A stretch of DNA of 64,000 bases from Pseudaquabacterium terrae (GTDB lineage Bacteria > Pseudomonadota > Gammaproteobacteria > Burkholderiales > Burkholderiaceae_C), in NCBI RefSeq assembly GCF_013266755.1, contig NZ_JABRWJ010000006.1:124001-188000 (forward strand). Direction: 5' to 3'. The position numbers and the translations under genes were made by a program. A model generated the notes under the pieces. That model worked only from the letters and a program-made list of their open reading frames with translations. It was not told the DNA's origin and made no database searches. Below are positions 56,600-64,000 of this stretch, piece by piece (positions within the stretch are counted from its first letter, which is position 1; each line of letters begins with the position of its first letter).

Positions 56600-57040
56600 T
56601 CAGCGCGCGGCGAGGGGGGTGATCTGCACCGAGACGATCTTCCACGCGCCGGCTTCGCGCAGGTAGACGTCGATGTAGCGGTAGTGGGTGCTGAAGGGTT
56701 TGCCGTCGTAGCGGCCGCTCATGCGCGTGGTCGCGGTCAGCAGCGCGGTGTTGCCATGCAGATGGACTTGCAGGTCGTCGACGGTGTAGGGATCGATGGT
56801 CAGCTTGGCGTCGAGCAGGCTGTCGACGAACTCAGTGCGGCTCGAGCGTTCACCGCGCGGGCTGATCTGGAAGAAGGCCGCGTGCATGTTGGCCTCGATC
56901 GCCGCGCGGTCCTTTCGCACGATGGCCTGGTCCCAGGCGTTGGCCTGGGCGACCAGCAGCGCTTTCGTGTCCGTCGCGGGCGGCGTCGCGCAGCCGGCGA
57001 CGATCATCGCCGCCGCGGCGAGCGCCAGCCCGCCCCTCAT
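56600..57040 (-). CDS. NTF2-like lipoprotein, last gene of the CoA-aromatic operon
   Basis: 146 residues. The N-terminus is a lipoprotein signal with the lipobox VAGC at 14-17 (LALAAAAMIVAGCATPP). The mature part is a SnoaL/NTF2-like fold (DUF4440 type): LVAQANAWDQAIVRKDRAAIEANMHAAFFQIS, and the closing YRYIDVYLREAGAWKIVSVQ. Many such small proteins are enzymes or ligand binders of unknown role. Its ATG overlaps the RidA stop, so it is made with the anthranilate-type operon, though it acts outside the cytoplasm. Confidence 0.8.
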   Translation of the reverse strand: MRGGLALAAAAMIVAGCATPPATDTKALLVAQANAWDQAIVRKDRAAIEANMHAAFFQISPRGERSSRTEFVDSLLDAKLTIDPYTVDDLQVHLHGNTALLTATTRMSGRYDGKPFSTHYRYIDVYLREAGAWKIVSVQITPLAAR

Positions 57041-57432
57041 GCGGGAATCACCGCGGTGACCTCGATCTCGACCTTCGCCGCGTCCTCGATCAGCGCCTTG
57101 ACCTCGACCGCGGTCATCGCGATCGAATAGCTGCCGATCAGCTCGCGGAATGCGGCGCCGATCTCGCGGCCCTGCTCGAGGTACTCGCGCTTGTCGGTGA
57201 CGTACCAGGTCATGCGCACGATGTGCTCGGGTTTTGCGCCGCCCTCGGCGAGCACCGCGACGATGTTGGCCAGCGCCAGGCGCGCCTGGTCGGCGAGCCG
57301 ATCGCTGGGGAAGCGGCCCTCGGCATCCCAGCCGATCATGCCGGCAACGAAGACCATCCGGCCCTCGGCCAGCACGCCGTTCGCGTAACCCTTGGGCCGC
57401 GGCCAGTCGGGCGGTTGCAGTGTCTTGATCAT
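57037..57432 (-). CDS. RidA-family enamine/imine deaminase
   Basis: 131 residues, one YjgF/YER057c/UK114 domain. The start YANGVLAEGRMVFVAGMIGWDAEGRF and the closing MTAVEVKALIEDAAKVEIEVTAVIP are characteristic. The substrate-binding Arg expected near residue 105 in classical RidA is not obvious here, so it belongs to an Rid subgroup. RidA proteins hydrolyse reactive enamines and imines to ketones with release of ammonia. In this operon the 2-amino-5-oxo-cyclohexenyl-CoA product of the monooxygenase/reductase carries just such an enamine, a sensible substrate. The gene overlaps the ligase gene and the lipoprotein gene, four bases each. Confidence 0.85.
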   Translation of the reverse strand: MIKTLQPPDWPRPKGYANGVLAEGRMVFVAGMIGWDAEGRFPSDRLADQARLALANIVAVLAEGGAKPEHIVRMTWYVTDKREYLEQGREIGAAFRELIGSYSIAMTAVEVKALIEDAAKVEIEVTAVIPA

Positions 57433-59048
57433 TGGGATGCCTTGAGCTTGAAGCGCTGCAGTTTGCCGGTTTCGGTGCGCGGCAGCGCGGGAATGAACTC
57501 GATCGCCCGCGGGTACTTGTACGGCGCGATCGATTGCTTGACGAAATCCTGCAGCGTGCGCACCAGCACCTCGCCGGGTGGATGGCCCGGCCGCAGCACG
57601 ACGAACGCCTTGACGATCTGGCCGCGCTCGTCGTCGGGCACGCCGACGACCGCGCACTCGGCGACCGCCGGATGCAGCAGCAGCGCTTCCTCGACCTCCG
57701 GCGCGCCGATGTTGTAGCCCGACGAGATGATCATGTCGTCGGTGCGGCTGCAGTAGTGGAACCAGCCGTCGGCATCCATCCGGTAGGCGTCGCCGGTCAG
57801 GTTCCAGCCGCCCTGCACATAACGCGTTTGACGCTCGTCCGCCAGGTAGCGGCAGCCGGTCGGGCCCTTGACCGCGAGGCGGCCGATCTGCCCCGGCGGC
57901 AGCGGCCGGCCGTCGTCGTCGAGCACGCAGGCGCGGTAGCCGGGCACCACCTTGCCGGTGGCGCCCGGGCGGGCCTCGGACTCGTCGTGCGAGATGAAGA
58001 TGTGCAGCATCTCGGTCGCGCCGATGCCGTCGATCAGCTCCATGCCGGTGTGCTGCTTCCACAGCGCGCGCGTGGCCGCGGGCAGCGCTTCGCCGGCCGA
58101 CACGCCCTTGCGCAGCGAGCCGCCGAGCGGCGCCGACAGCTTGCGCTGGCCAAACTCGACGGCGAGCGCGCGGTAGCTGGTCGGCGCGGTGAACAGCACC
58201 GTGGCCTGGAACTGCGCGACGGCTTCGAGCAGCAGCGGCGGCGCGGCCTTCTCCAGCAGCACGGTCGACGCGCCGACCGCCATCGGGAACAGCAGCAGGC
58301 CGCCGAGGCCGAAGGTGAAGGCCAGCGGCGGGCTGCCGATGAAGATGTCGTCGGCGCGTGGCTTCAGCACGTGCTTCGGCCAGCACGCGCAGGCGGCGAT
58401 GACGTCGCGGTGGAAGTGCATCGTGCCCTTGGGCACGCCGGTGGTGCCGGAGGTGAAGGCGATCAGGCAGGTGTCGTCGGCAGCGGTCGGCACGTTGTCA
58501 AACTGCGCGGGCTGGCGTGCCATCGCCGCTTCCAGGCCCTGCGGGTCATTGAAGTGGCGGACTTCGCGCAGCACCGGGAACTGCGCTGCCGCGGTGGCCA
58601 GCTCGTCGGCCAGCGCGTGGTCGCAGAGCGCGTGCGTGACCTGCGCCTTGTGAATGATCTGGCCGAGCTCCTTGGCGCGCAGCAGCGGCATCGTCGCCAC
58701 CGCGATGCCGCCGGCCTTGACGACGGCGAACCAGCAGGCGGCCATCATCGGATTGTTCGGCGCGCGCAGCAGCACGCGGTTGCCGGGGATCAGGCCCATC
58801 TCGCGCACCAGTACGTTGGCGATGCGGTTGGCTTTCTCCAGCAGATCGGCATAGGTCCAGCGCAGGCCGCCGGGGGCCTGGATGCAGAGGCGCTCGCCGT
58901 CGCCGGCGGCGACCCGCTTGTCGAGCAGCTCGGCGGCGCAGTTCAGCTGCGCCGGGAACTGCAGGCCCGGCAGGTCGAACAAGTATTCGGGCTGCTGTTC
59001 GACCGGCGGCAGGCGGTCACGCGCGAAGGTGTCGACATGGGCAGTCAT
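57429..59048 (-). CDS. aryl-CoA ligase, probable 2-aminobenzoate-CoA ligase
   Basis: 539 residues from the ATG at 59048, which overlaps the acyl-CoA dehydrogenase stop. Adenylation motifs: [17 protein letters not shown] (P-loop), [14 protein letters not shown] (aryl-CoA ligase type, with the benzoate-CoA ligase pattern), [32 protein letters not shown], and the final Lys in TETGKLQRF. The sequence GATEMLHIF is shared by benzoate- and 2-aminobenzoate-CoA ligases. The context of a fused monooxygenase/reductase suggests 2-aminobenzoate (anthranilate) or a hydroxybenzoate as substrate, activated with ATP and CoA. Confidence 0.88.
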   Translation of the reverse strand: MTAHVDTFARDRLPPVEQQPEYLFDLPGLQFPAQLNCAAELLDKRVAAGDGERLCIQAPGGLRWTYADLLEKANRIANVLVREMGLIPGNRVLLRAPNNPMMAACWFAVVKAGGIAVATMPLLRAKELGQIIHKAQVTHALCDHALADELATAAAQFPVLREVRHFNDPQGLEAAMARQPAQFDNVPTAADDTCLIAFTSGTTGVPKGTMHFHRDVIAACACWPKHVLKPRADDIFIGSPPLAFTFGLGGLLLFPMAVGASTVLLEKAAPPLLLEAVAQFQATVLFTAPTSYRALAVEFGQRKLSAPLGGSLRKGVSAGEALPAATRALWKQHTGMELIDGIGATEMLHIFISHDESEARPGATGKVVPGYRACVLDDDGRPLPPGQIGRLAVKGPTGCRYLADERQTRYVQGGWNLTGDAYRMDADGWFHYCSRTDDMIISSGYNIGAPEVEEALLLHPAVAECAVVGVPDDERGQIVKAFVVLRPGHPPGEVLVRTLQDFVKQSIAPYKYPRAIEFIPALPRTETGKLQRFKLKASQ

Positions 59049-60211
59049 GCGCTGACCTCCTTCAACAGTTCGCGGGCGATGATCAATTGCTGCACCTCGC
59101 TCGCCCCTTCGTAGATGCGCAGCGCGCGGATCTCGCGGTACAGGCTCTCGACCGGCTGGCCGCTGACGACGCCGAGTCCGCCCCACAGCTGCAGTGCGGC
59201 ATCGATGACCTGCTGCGCACCTTCGGTCGCCGCGAGCTTGGCCATCGCCGCTTCGCGCGTGACGTTGCGGCCCTGGTCGCGCGCCCAGGCGGCGCGGAAG
59301 GTCAGCAGCGCGGCCGAGTCGATGGTCAGCGCCATCTGCGCGAGCTTGGCCTGCGTCAGCTGGAAGTCGGCCAGCGTCTGGCCGAACATCTTGCGCGTCG
59401 TCGCGCGCTGCAGGCCTTCGTGCAACGCGCGGCGCGCGAAGCCCAGCGCCGCCGCCGCCACCGAGGTGCGGAAGACATCGAGCGTGCGCATCGCGATCTT
59501 GAAGCCCTCGCCGGCCGCGCCGATGCGGTTCGCCGCCGGGATGCGGCAGTTCGTGAAGCGCAGCCGCGCCAGCGGGTGCGGGGCGATCAGCTCGATGCGC
59601 TCGGCGATCTCGAAACCGGGTGTGCCGGCCTCGACGATGAAGGCCGAGATGCCGCGCGAACCCGGCGCCTCGCCGGTGCGTGCGAACAGCACGTAGAAGT
59701 CGGCGATGCCGCCGTTCGAGATCCAGGTTTTCTCGCCATCGAGCACGTAGTGGTCGCCGTCGGCACGCGCCGCGCAGGCCAGCGCCGCGACATCCGACCC
59801 GGCATCGGGCTCGGACAGCGCAAACGCGGCGATTGCCTGGCCACGCGCGACCTTCGGCAGCCAGGCGGCGCGCTGCGTGTCCGAACCGGCCAGGCTGATC
59901 GCGCCCGAGCCGAGGCCTTGCATCGCGAACGCGAAATCAGCCAGGCCCGAGTGGCGCGCCAGCGTTTCGCGGATCAGGCAGATCGCGCGCGTATCGATCG
60001 CGTCGTTGGTGCCGCCGTGGGCGGTGCCGGCGATCGCGTGGCGCAGCCAGCCGGCTTCGCCGAGCGCCTTCACCAGGCCACGGCACTCGACATCGACGTC
60101 GGGACCATGCTGATGAGCAATGTGAGCGGCCGCCCAGTCGTCGAGCGCGGCCGCCAACTGCCGGTGGCGGGGCTCGAAGAACGGCCAGTCGAGGTGGGAC
60201 AAGGCATTCAC
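59045..60211 (-). CDS. acyl-CoA dehydrogenase
   Basis: 388 residues. FAD-dependent acyl-CoA dehydrogenase pattern: [40 protein letters not shown], then the helical C-terminal domain with [22 protein letters not shown] and [26 protein letters not shown]. The catalytic Glu is in YEGASE. In this operon it should oxidise a ring-derived acyl-CoA to an enoyl-CoA. It starts two bases after the enoyl-CoA hydratase stop. Confidence 0.93.
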   Translation of the reverse strand: MNALSHLDWPFFEPRHRQLAAALDDWAAAHIAHQHGPDVDVECRGLVKALGEAGWLRHAIAGTAHGGTNDAIDTRAICLIRETLARHSGLADFAFAMQGLGSGAISLAGSDTQRAAWLPKVARGQAIAAFALSEPDAGSDVAALACAARADGDHYVLDGEKTWISNGGIADFYVLFARTGEAPGSRGISAFIVEAGTPGFEIAERIELIAPHPLARLRFTNCRIPAANRIGAAGEGFKIAMRTLDVFRTSVAAAALGFARRALHEGLQRATTRKMFGQTLADFQLTQAKLAQMALTIDSAALLTFRAAWARDQGRNVTREAAMAKLAATEGAQQVIDAALQLWGGLGVVSGQPVESLYREIRALRIYEGASEVQQLIIARELLKEVSA

Positions 60212-60213
60212 GA

Positions 60214-61074
60214 TCAGTTCCCCTCGAACACCGGCCGCTGCTTCGCGACGAAGGCTTCATAAGCGCGCCGGAAGTCGCCGGTCAGCATGCAGATCGCCTG
60301 CGCCTGCGCCTCGGCCTCGATCGCCTGCTCGATCGTCATGGCCCATTCCTGGTGCAGCATGGTCTTGGTGATGCCGTTGGCGAAGCTCGGGCCGGCGGCG
60401 ATCTCGGCCGCCAGTGCCTGGGCTTCGCCGAGCAGGTGGTCGGGTTCGCACAGGCGGTTGAAGAAGCCCCACGCGGCGCCGTCGTCGCCGCTCATCGAGC
60501 GGCCGAGGTACAGCAGCTCGCTCGCGCGCCCCTGGCCGATGATGCGCGGCAGCATCGCGCAGGCGCCCATGTCGCAGCCGGCCAGGCCGACGCGGTTGAA
60601 CAGGAAGGCGGTCTTCGAGCGCGCGGTGCCGAAGCGCAGGTCCGAGGCCATCGCCAGGATCGCGCCGGCGCCGGCGCACACGCCGTCGACCGCCGCGACG
60701 ATCGGCTGCGGGCAGGCGCGCATCGCCTTGACGACGTCGCCGGTCATGCGCGTGAACATCAGCAGCTCGGGTGCGGCCAGGCGCACCAGCGGGCCGATGA
60801 TCTCGTGCACGTCGCCGCCGGAGCAGAAGTTGCCGCCGGAACCGGTGAGCACGATCGCGTGCACGTCCTCCGCGTACTTCAGCTGGCCGAACAGTTCGCG
60901 CAGCTCGGCGTACGAATCGAAGGTCAGCGGGTTCTTGCGCTCGGGGCGCGCGAGCGTGATCGTCGCGACACCGCCGTCGAGCTGCCACAGGAAATGACGC
61001 GCATCGTACGCGGCCAGGCGGCGGCGGTTGCCGGCAGCGAGCGCCGGGTCGACGCGGGGCGTGGGTTGATTCAT
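60214..61074 (-). CDS. enoyl-CoA hydratase/isomerase
   Basis: 286 residues, crotonase fold. [24 protein letters not shown] is the start, [15 protein letters not shown] forms the oxyanion hole, and [22 protein letters not shown] holds the second hole residue. The catalytic Glu positions expected in [18 protein letters not shown] carry Asp or Cys neighbours; the GCDMGA segment is seen in the benzoyl-CoA/2-aminobenzoyl-CoA group. It may hydrate or open a ring-derived enoyl-CoA. The start overlaps the MarR stop (ATGA). Confidence 0.9.
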   Translation of the reverse strand: MNQPTPRVDPALAAGNRRRLAAYDARHFLWQLDGGVATITLARPERKNPLTFDSYAELRELFGQLKYAEDVHAIVLTGSGGNFCSGGDVHEIIGPLVRLAAPELLMFTRMTGDVVKAMRACPQPIVAAVDGVCAGAGAILAMASDLRFGTARSKTAFLFNRVGLAGCDMGACAMLPRIIGQGRASELLYLGRSMSGDDGAAWGFFNRLCEPDHLLGEAQALAAEIAAGPSFANGITKTMLHQEWAMTIEQAIEAEAQAQAICMLTGDFRRAYEAFVAKQRPVFEGN

Positions 61075-61619
61075 CGGGCCTCCGGATCGGAAGTGGGTTT
61101 GTTGTCGGTTGCGTCCTGCTGCGCCTGACGGTCGGCGATCGTCACGCGCAGCGTGCCGAGCAGCGCGTGCAGTGCCTTGCGGTCGGGGGCCTTCAGGCCG
61201 CCCATCAGCTCGACGATCCAGCTTTCGTGCTCAGCAGCCATTTGCTCGAAGCGGGCGCGGCCAACGGCCGTGAGCTTCAGGACCGATGCACGCCGGTCTT
61301 CGGGCGACGCTTCACGCTGCACCAGGCCTTCCTTCTCCAACTCGTCGGTCAGCCCGGTGATGTTGCCGCCGGTCACCATCAGGTAGCGCGACAGCGCATT
61401 CATGCGCAGCCCTTCCGGGTGGCGCTGCAATTGCGCCAGGTAGTCGAAGCGCGACAGCGTGATGCCGAAGCGCGCGCGCAGGCGTTTGCGGATTTCGGTC
61501 TCGATCTGCGTGCTGCAGGCGAGCAGGCGCAGCCACAGCTTGAGCGCGACATGGTCGTCGGCGCCGGCGCGGGCTTCCATCCCGATGCGGTCGTCGTCGA
61601 GCGGTCCGTTCTTGGCCAT
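61071..61619 (-). CDS. MarR-family transcriptional regulator of the operon
   Basis: 182 residues from the ATG at 61619, which shares one base with the monooxygenase stop. The winged helix is typical: [46 protein letters not shown] and the wing [23 protein letters not shown]. MarR regulators in aromatic CoA pathways are usually released by the aryl-CoA thioester, so 2-aminobenzoyl-CoA is a likely inducer here. Its gene sits inside the operon it presumably controls. The DNA site is outside this window. Confidence 0.9.
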   Translation of the reverse strand: MAKNGPLDDDRIGMEARAGADDHVALKLWLRLLACSTQIETEIRKRLRARFGITLSRFDYLAQLQRHPEGLRMNALSRYLMVTGGNITGLTDELEKEGLVQREASPEDRRASVLKLTAVGRARFEQMAAEHESWIVELMGGLKAPDRKALHALLGTLRVTIADRQAQQDATDNKPTSDPEAR

Positions 61620-64000
61620 CAGACCCCCAGTGCCTTGTTGGCTTGTTCGAGCGGGCTCAGGCCTGCGAGCTGCGCGGCCTGCGCCTTTTCGCGCTCGAAG
61701 TTGCGCTCGAGCTGGTTCTTGCCGGACAGGTACTGCTTCGGCCACGGCATGTCGGAGTAGCCGAGCTTGGCGGCTTCGCTCAGCGCCCAGGCCGGGTTCG
61801 CCAGGTGCGGGCGCGCCAGCGCGCAGAGGTCGGCGCGGCCGGCGGCGATGATCGAGTTCGCATGGTCGGCTTCGGTGATGCCGCCGACGGCGATCGTCGG
61901 GATGCCGGCCTCGTTGCGGATGCGGTCGGCAAACGGCGTCTGCCACATGCGGCCGAAGGTCGGCTGCTCGGCCTTGCTGACCTGGCCCGACGAGCAGTCG
62001 ATCAGGTCGGCACCGGCGGCCTTGAAGGCGCGCGCGATCTGGATCGCATCGTCCGGCGTGATGCCGCCTTCGACCCAGTCGTGCGCCGAGATGCGCACCG
62101 ACATCGGCAGGTGTTCGGGCCAGGCCGCGCGCACTGCCGCGAAGACCTCGAGCGGGTAACGCAGACGGTTCTCCAGCGAGCCGCCATAGCCATCGTCGCG
62201 CCGGTTGGTCAGCGGCGAGATGAACGAGGACAAGAGATACCCGTGCGCGCAGTGCAGCTCCAGCCAGTCGAAGCCGGCTTCGGCCGCACGGCGCGTGGCG
62301 GCGACGAAATCGTCGCGCACGCGGACCATGTCGTCGCGGGTCATCGCACGCGACCACTGGCTGATGCCGTCGAGGTACTGCTGCGGCGAGGCCGAGATCA
62401 GCGGCCAGTTGGCAACCGGGCTGTCTGCGGGCAGCGGCAGGTCGATGCCTTCCCACATCGCGCGCGTCGAGCCCTTGGCGCCGGCATGGCCGAGCTGCAT
62501 GCCGATCTTCACGTCGGGCTGGCTGTGCACGAAGCGCGCGATGCGCGCCCAGGCATCCCGCTGCGCATCGTTCCACAGGCCCGGGCACTGCGGCGTGATG
62601 CGCGCGTCGGGCGACGGGCAGGTCATCTCGGCCATCACCAGCGCGGCGCCGCCCATCGCGCGCGCGCCCAGGTGCACCAGGTGGTGGTCGCCGGGGATGC
62701 CGTCCTCGGCCGAGTACTGCGCCATCGGCGAGACGATGATGCGGTTCTTCAGCCGCACCGAACGCGCCTGGAACGGCGTGAACATCGGCGGCACCGGGTG
62801 GCGCGGCGCGCCGCCGGGGGTGCGCTCGGGCGTCGGTTCGAGCCCGGCGCGCTCGCCGATCCAGCGCTCGACATCCTCGACGTAGCGCTGGTCGCGCAGC
62901 CGCAGGTTCTCGTGGCTGATGCGCTGGCTGCGCGTCAGCAGCGAATAGGCGAACTGCTCGGGCGGCAGCGTGGCGTAGCGGTCGACGTTCTCGAACCACT
63001 CGGTCGAGTTGCGCGCGGCGTTCTGGATCCGCAATACCTCGATGCTGCGTGTCGCCTCGTACTGCTGCAGCGCGGCGCCGACATCGCCGGCGTGCTCGAA
63101 GAGATCGCGTTCGAGCGCGATCGCGTCCTCCAGCGCCAGCTTGGTGCCCGAGCCGATCGAGAAGTGCGCGGTGTGCGCGGCGTCGCCCATCAGCACGACC
63201 GGGCAACGACCGTTGTGATGCACCCAGGTCTTGCAGACCACGCGCGGGAAACGGATCCACTGCGCCGAGCCGCGCAGGTGCGCCGCGTTGGACATCAGCT
63301 TGGCCCCGCCGAGCACGCCTTCGAAGAGCTTCTCGCAGAAGCCGATCGCCTCCTCCTTCTCCATCGTCTCGAGGCCGGCGGCGCGCCAGACTTCTTCGGG
63401 CGTCTCGACGATGAAGGTCGAGGTGTCGGCGTCGAAGCGATAGGCATGGGCCTGGAACCAGCCCCAGGGCGTGCGCTGGAAGTCGAAGGTGAAGGCGTCG
63501 AAGCGCTTGTGGGTGCCGAGCCAGACGAAGCGGCAGGCGCGCAGGTCGACGTCGGGCCGGTAGGTCGCGGCGTACTTCTGGCGCACGCGGCTGTTCAGGC
63601 CGTCGCAGGCAACGATCAGGTCGGCGGCTATGGCCTCGTCATCGGGCGCTTCGGTGCCGAACTTCAGCTCGACGCCGAGCGCGCGGCAGCGGTCCTGCAG
63701 GATCTGCAAGAGGCGCATGCGGCCGATGCCGCAGAAGCCGTGGCCGCCGGAGACGATGCGCCGGCCCTCGAAGTGCACGGCGATGTCGTCCCAGTGGTTG
63801 AAGGCGTCGAGGATCTGCTGCGCGCTCTCGGGGTCGGCCTGCTGCAGCGCCCCGAGCGTCTGGTCGGAGAACACGACGCCCCAGCCGAAGGTGCTGTCGT
63901 GCTGGTTGCGCTCGATCACCGTCACCTGGTGCGACGGGTGGCGCTTCTTCAACAGCAGCGCGAAATACAGGCCGGCCGGGCCGGCGCCGATACAGGTGAT
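61619..64000 (-). CDS. 2-aminobenzoyl-CoA (or salicylyl-CoA) monooxygenase/reductase fusion, start cut off
   Basis: 793 codons are visible; only a few N-terminal residues are missing at the window edge. The N-terminal half is a flavin monooxygenase of the salicylate hydroxylase type: [17 protein letters not shown] (FAD motif), then [25 protein letters not shown] (the second FAD motif). After a linker near residue 390 comes a complete Old Yellow Enzyme domain: [54 protein letters not shown] and [16 protein letters not shown]. This exact fusion is known from 2-aminobenzoyl-CoA monooxygenase/reductase (Azoarcus evansii) and salicylyl-CoA 5-hydroxylase. It hydroxylates and reduces the aromatic ring. 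Confidence 0.92.
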   Translation of the reverse strand: MTCIGAGPAGLYFALLLKKRHPSHQVTVIERNQHDSTFGWGVVFSDQTLGALQQADPESAQQILDAFNHWDDIAVHFEGRRIVSGGHGFCGIGRMRLLQILQDRCRALGVELKFGTEAPDDEAIAADLIVACDGLNSRVRQKYAATYRPDVDLRACRFVWLGTHKRFDAFTFDFQRTPWGWFQAHAYRFDADTSTFIVETPEEVWRAAGLETMEKEEAIGFCEKLFEGVLGGAKLMSNAAHLRGSAQWIRFPRVVCKTWVHHNGRCPVVLMGDAAHTAHFSIGSGTKLALEDAIALERDLFEHAGDVGAALQQYEATRSIEVLRIQNAARNSTEWFENVDRYATLPPEQFAYSLLTRSQRISHENLRLRDQRYVEDVERWIGERAGLEPTPERTPGGAPRHPVPPMFTPFQARSVRLKNRIIVSPMAQYSAEDGIPGDHHLVHLGARAMGGAALVMAEMTCPSPDARITPQCPGLWNDAQRDAWARIARFVHSQPDVKIGMQLGHAGAKGSTRAMWEGIDLPLPADSPVANWPLISASPQQYLDGISQWSRAMTRDDMVRVRDDFVAATRRAAEAGFDWLELHCAHGYLLSSFISPLTNRRDDGYGGSLENRLRYPLEVFAAVRAAWPEHLPMSVRISAHDWVEGGITPDDAIQIARAFKAAGADLIDCSSGQVSKAEQPTFGRMWQTPFADRIRNEAGIPTIAVGGITEADHANSIIAAGRADLCALARPHLANPAWALSEAAKLGYSDMPWPKQYLSGKNQLERNFEREKAQAAQLAGLSPLEQANKALGV

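Overview
The window is high-GC chromosomal DNA from a betaproteobacterium, most likely of the order Burkholderiales. The reasons are the very strong G/C bias at third codon positions, the gene order mnmE-yidC-yidD-rnpA-rpmH | dnaA-dnaN-gyrB, a TctC/Bug-type solute receptor, the creBCD genes and an aerobic CoA-thioester route for an aromatic acid. It contains the replication-origin neighbourhood. I saw no insertion sequence, prophage, tRNA, rRNA or CRISPR array. Nearly all of it is protein-coding, and many neighbouring genes overlap by 1 to 4 bases.

Layout. 1-2.9 kb: end of an oligopeptide-type ABC transporter (permeases plus a fused double ATPase). 2.9-8.0 kb (minus): hybrid sensor kinase, then a Fic enzyme translationally coupled to a small periplasmic binding protein. 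8.1-9.9 kb (plus): a TetR regulator, a 45-residue membrane protein and an alpha/beta hydrolase, with the same palindrome in front of both transcription units. 10-15.2 kb: two coupled TPR-GGDEF diguanylate cyclases and a TctC receptor. 15.3-18 kb (minus): an acyl-CoA ligase and an HDOD protein. 18.2-25.4 kb (minus): membrane protein, marC, creB, creC, creD and a GMC oxidoreductase, closed by a strong intrinsic terminator, with a CreB box in front of creD. 25.6-31.3 kb: a glycine-rich RRM protein, the kdsD-kdsC-lptC-SDR operon and a divergent KefB-type antiporter.

31.3-41.3 kb is the origin region. mnmE, yidC, yidD, rnpA and rpmH run left, dnaA, dnaN and gyrB run right, and DnaA boxes lie in the rpmH-dnaA and dnaA-dnaN gaps and also inside rnpA. 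After gyrB come a gamma-glutamyltransferase, a metallo-beta-lactamase-fold hydrolase, a PAS sensor kinase and two paralogous chemoreceptors, one with a periplasmic CxxCH haem motif. 49.6-54.3 kb holds a glutamate/aspartate ABC transporter (gltIJKL) with uspA behind it and a second binding protein in front. A membrane-bound C13 (caspase-like) peptidase and thymidine kinase follow.

56.6-64 kb (minus) is one tightly overlapping seven-gene operon: a monooxygenase/reductase fusion of the 2-aminobenzoyl-CoA (or salicylyl-CoA) type, MarR, enoyl-CoA hydratase, acyl-CoA dehydrogenase, an aryl-CoA ligase, RidA and an NTF2-like lipoprotein. Together they look like the upper part of aerobic anthranilate degradation through CoA thioesters.

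The observations I would follow first are: DnaA boxes embedded in-frame in an RnpA insertion; the duplicated TetR operator, with a possibly leaderless tetR; the cre tag that may bring a GMC oxidoreductase into the CreBC regulon; the kinase-Fic-binding-protein cluster; and the GGDEF pair in which only one member keeps the product-inhibition site.
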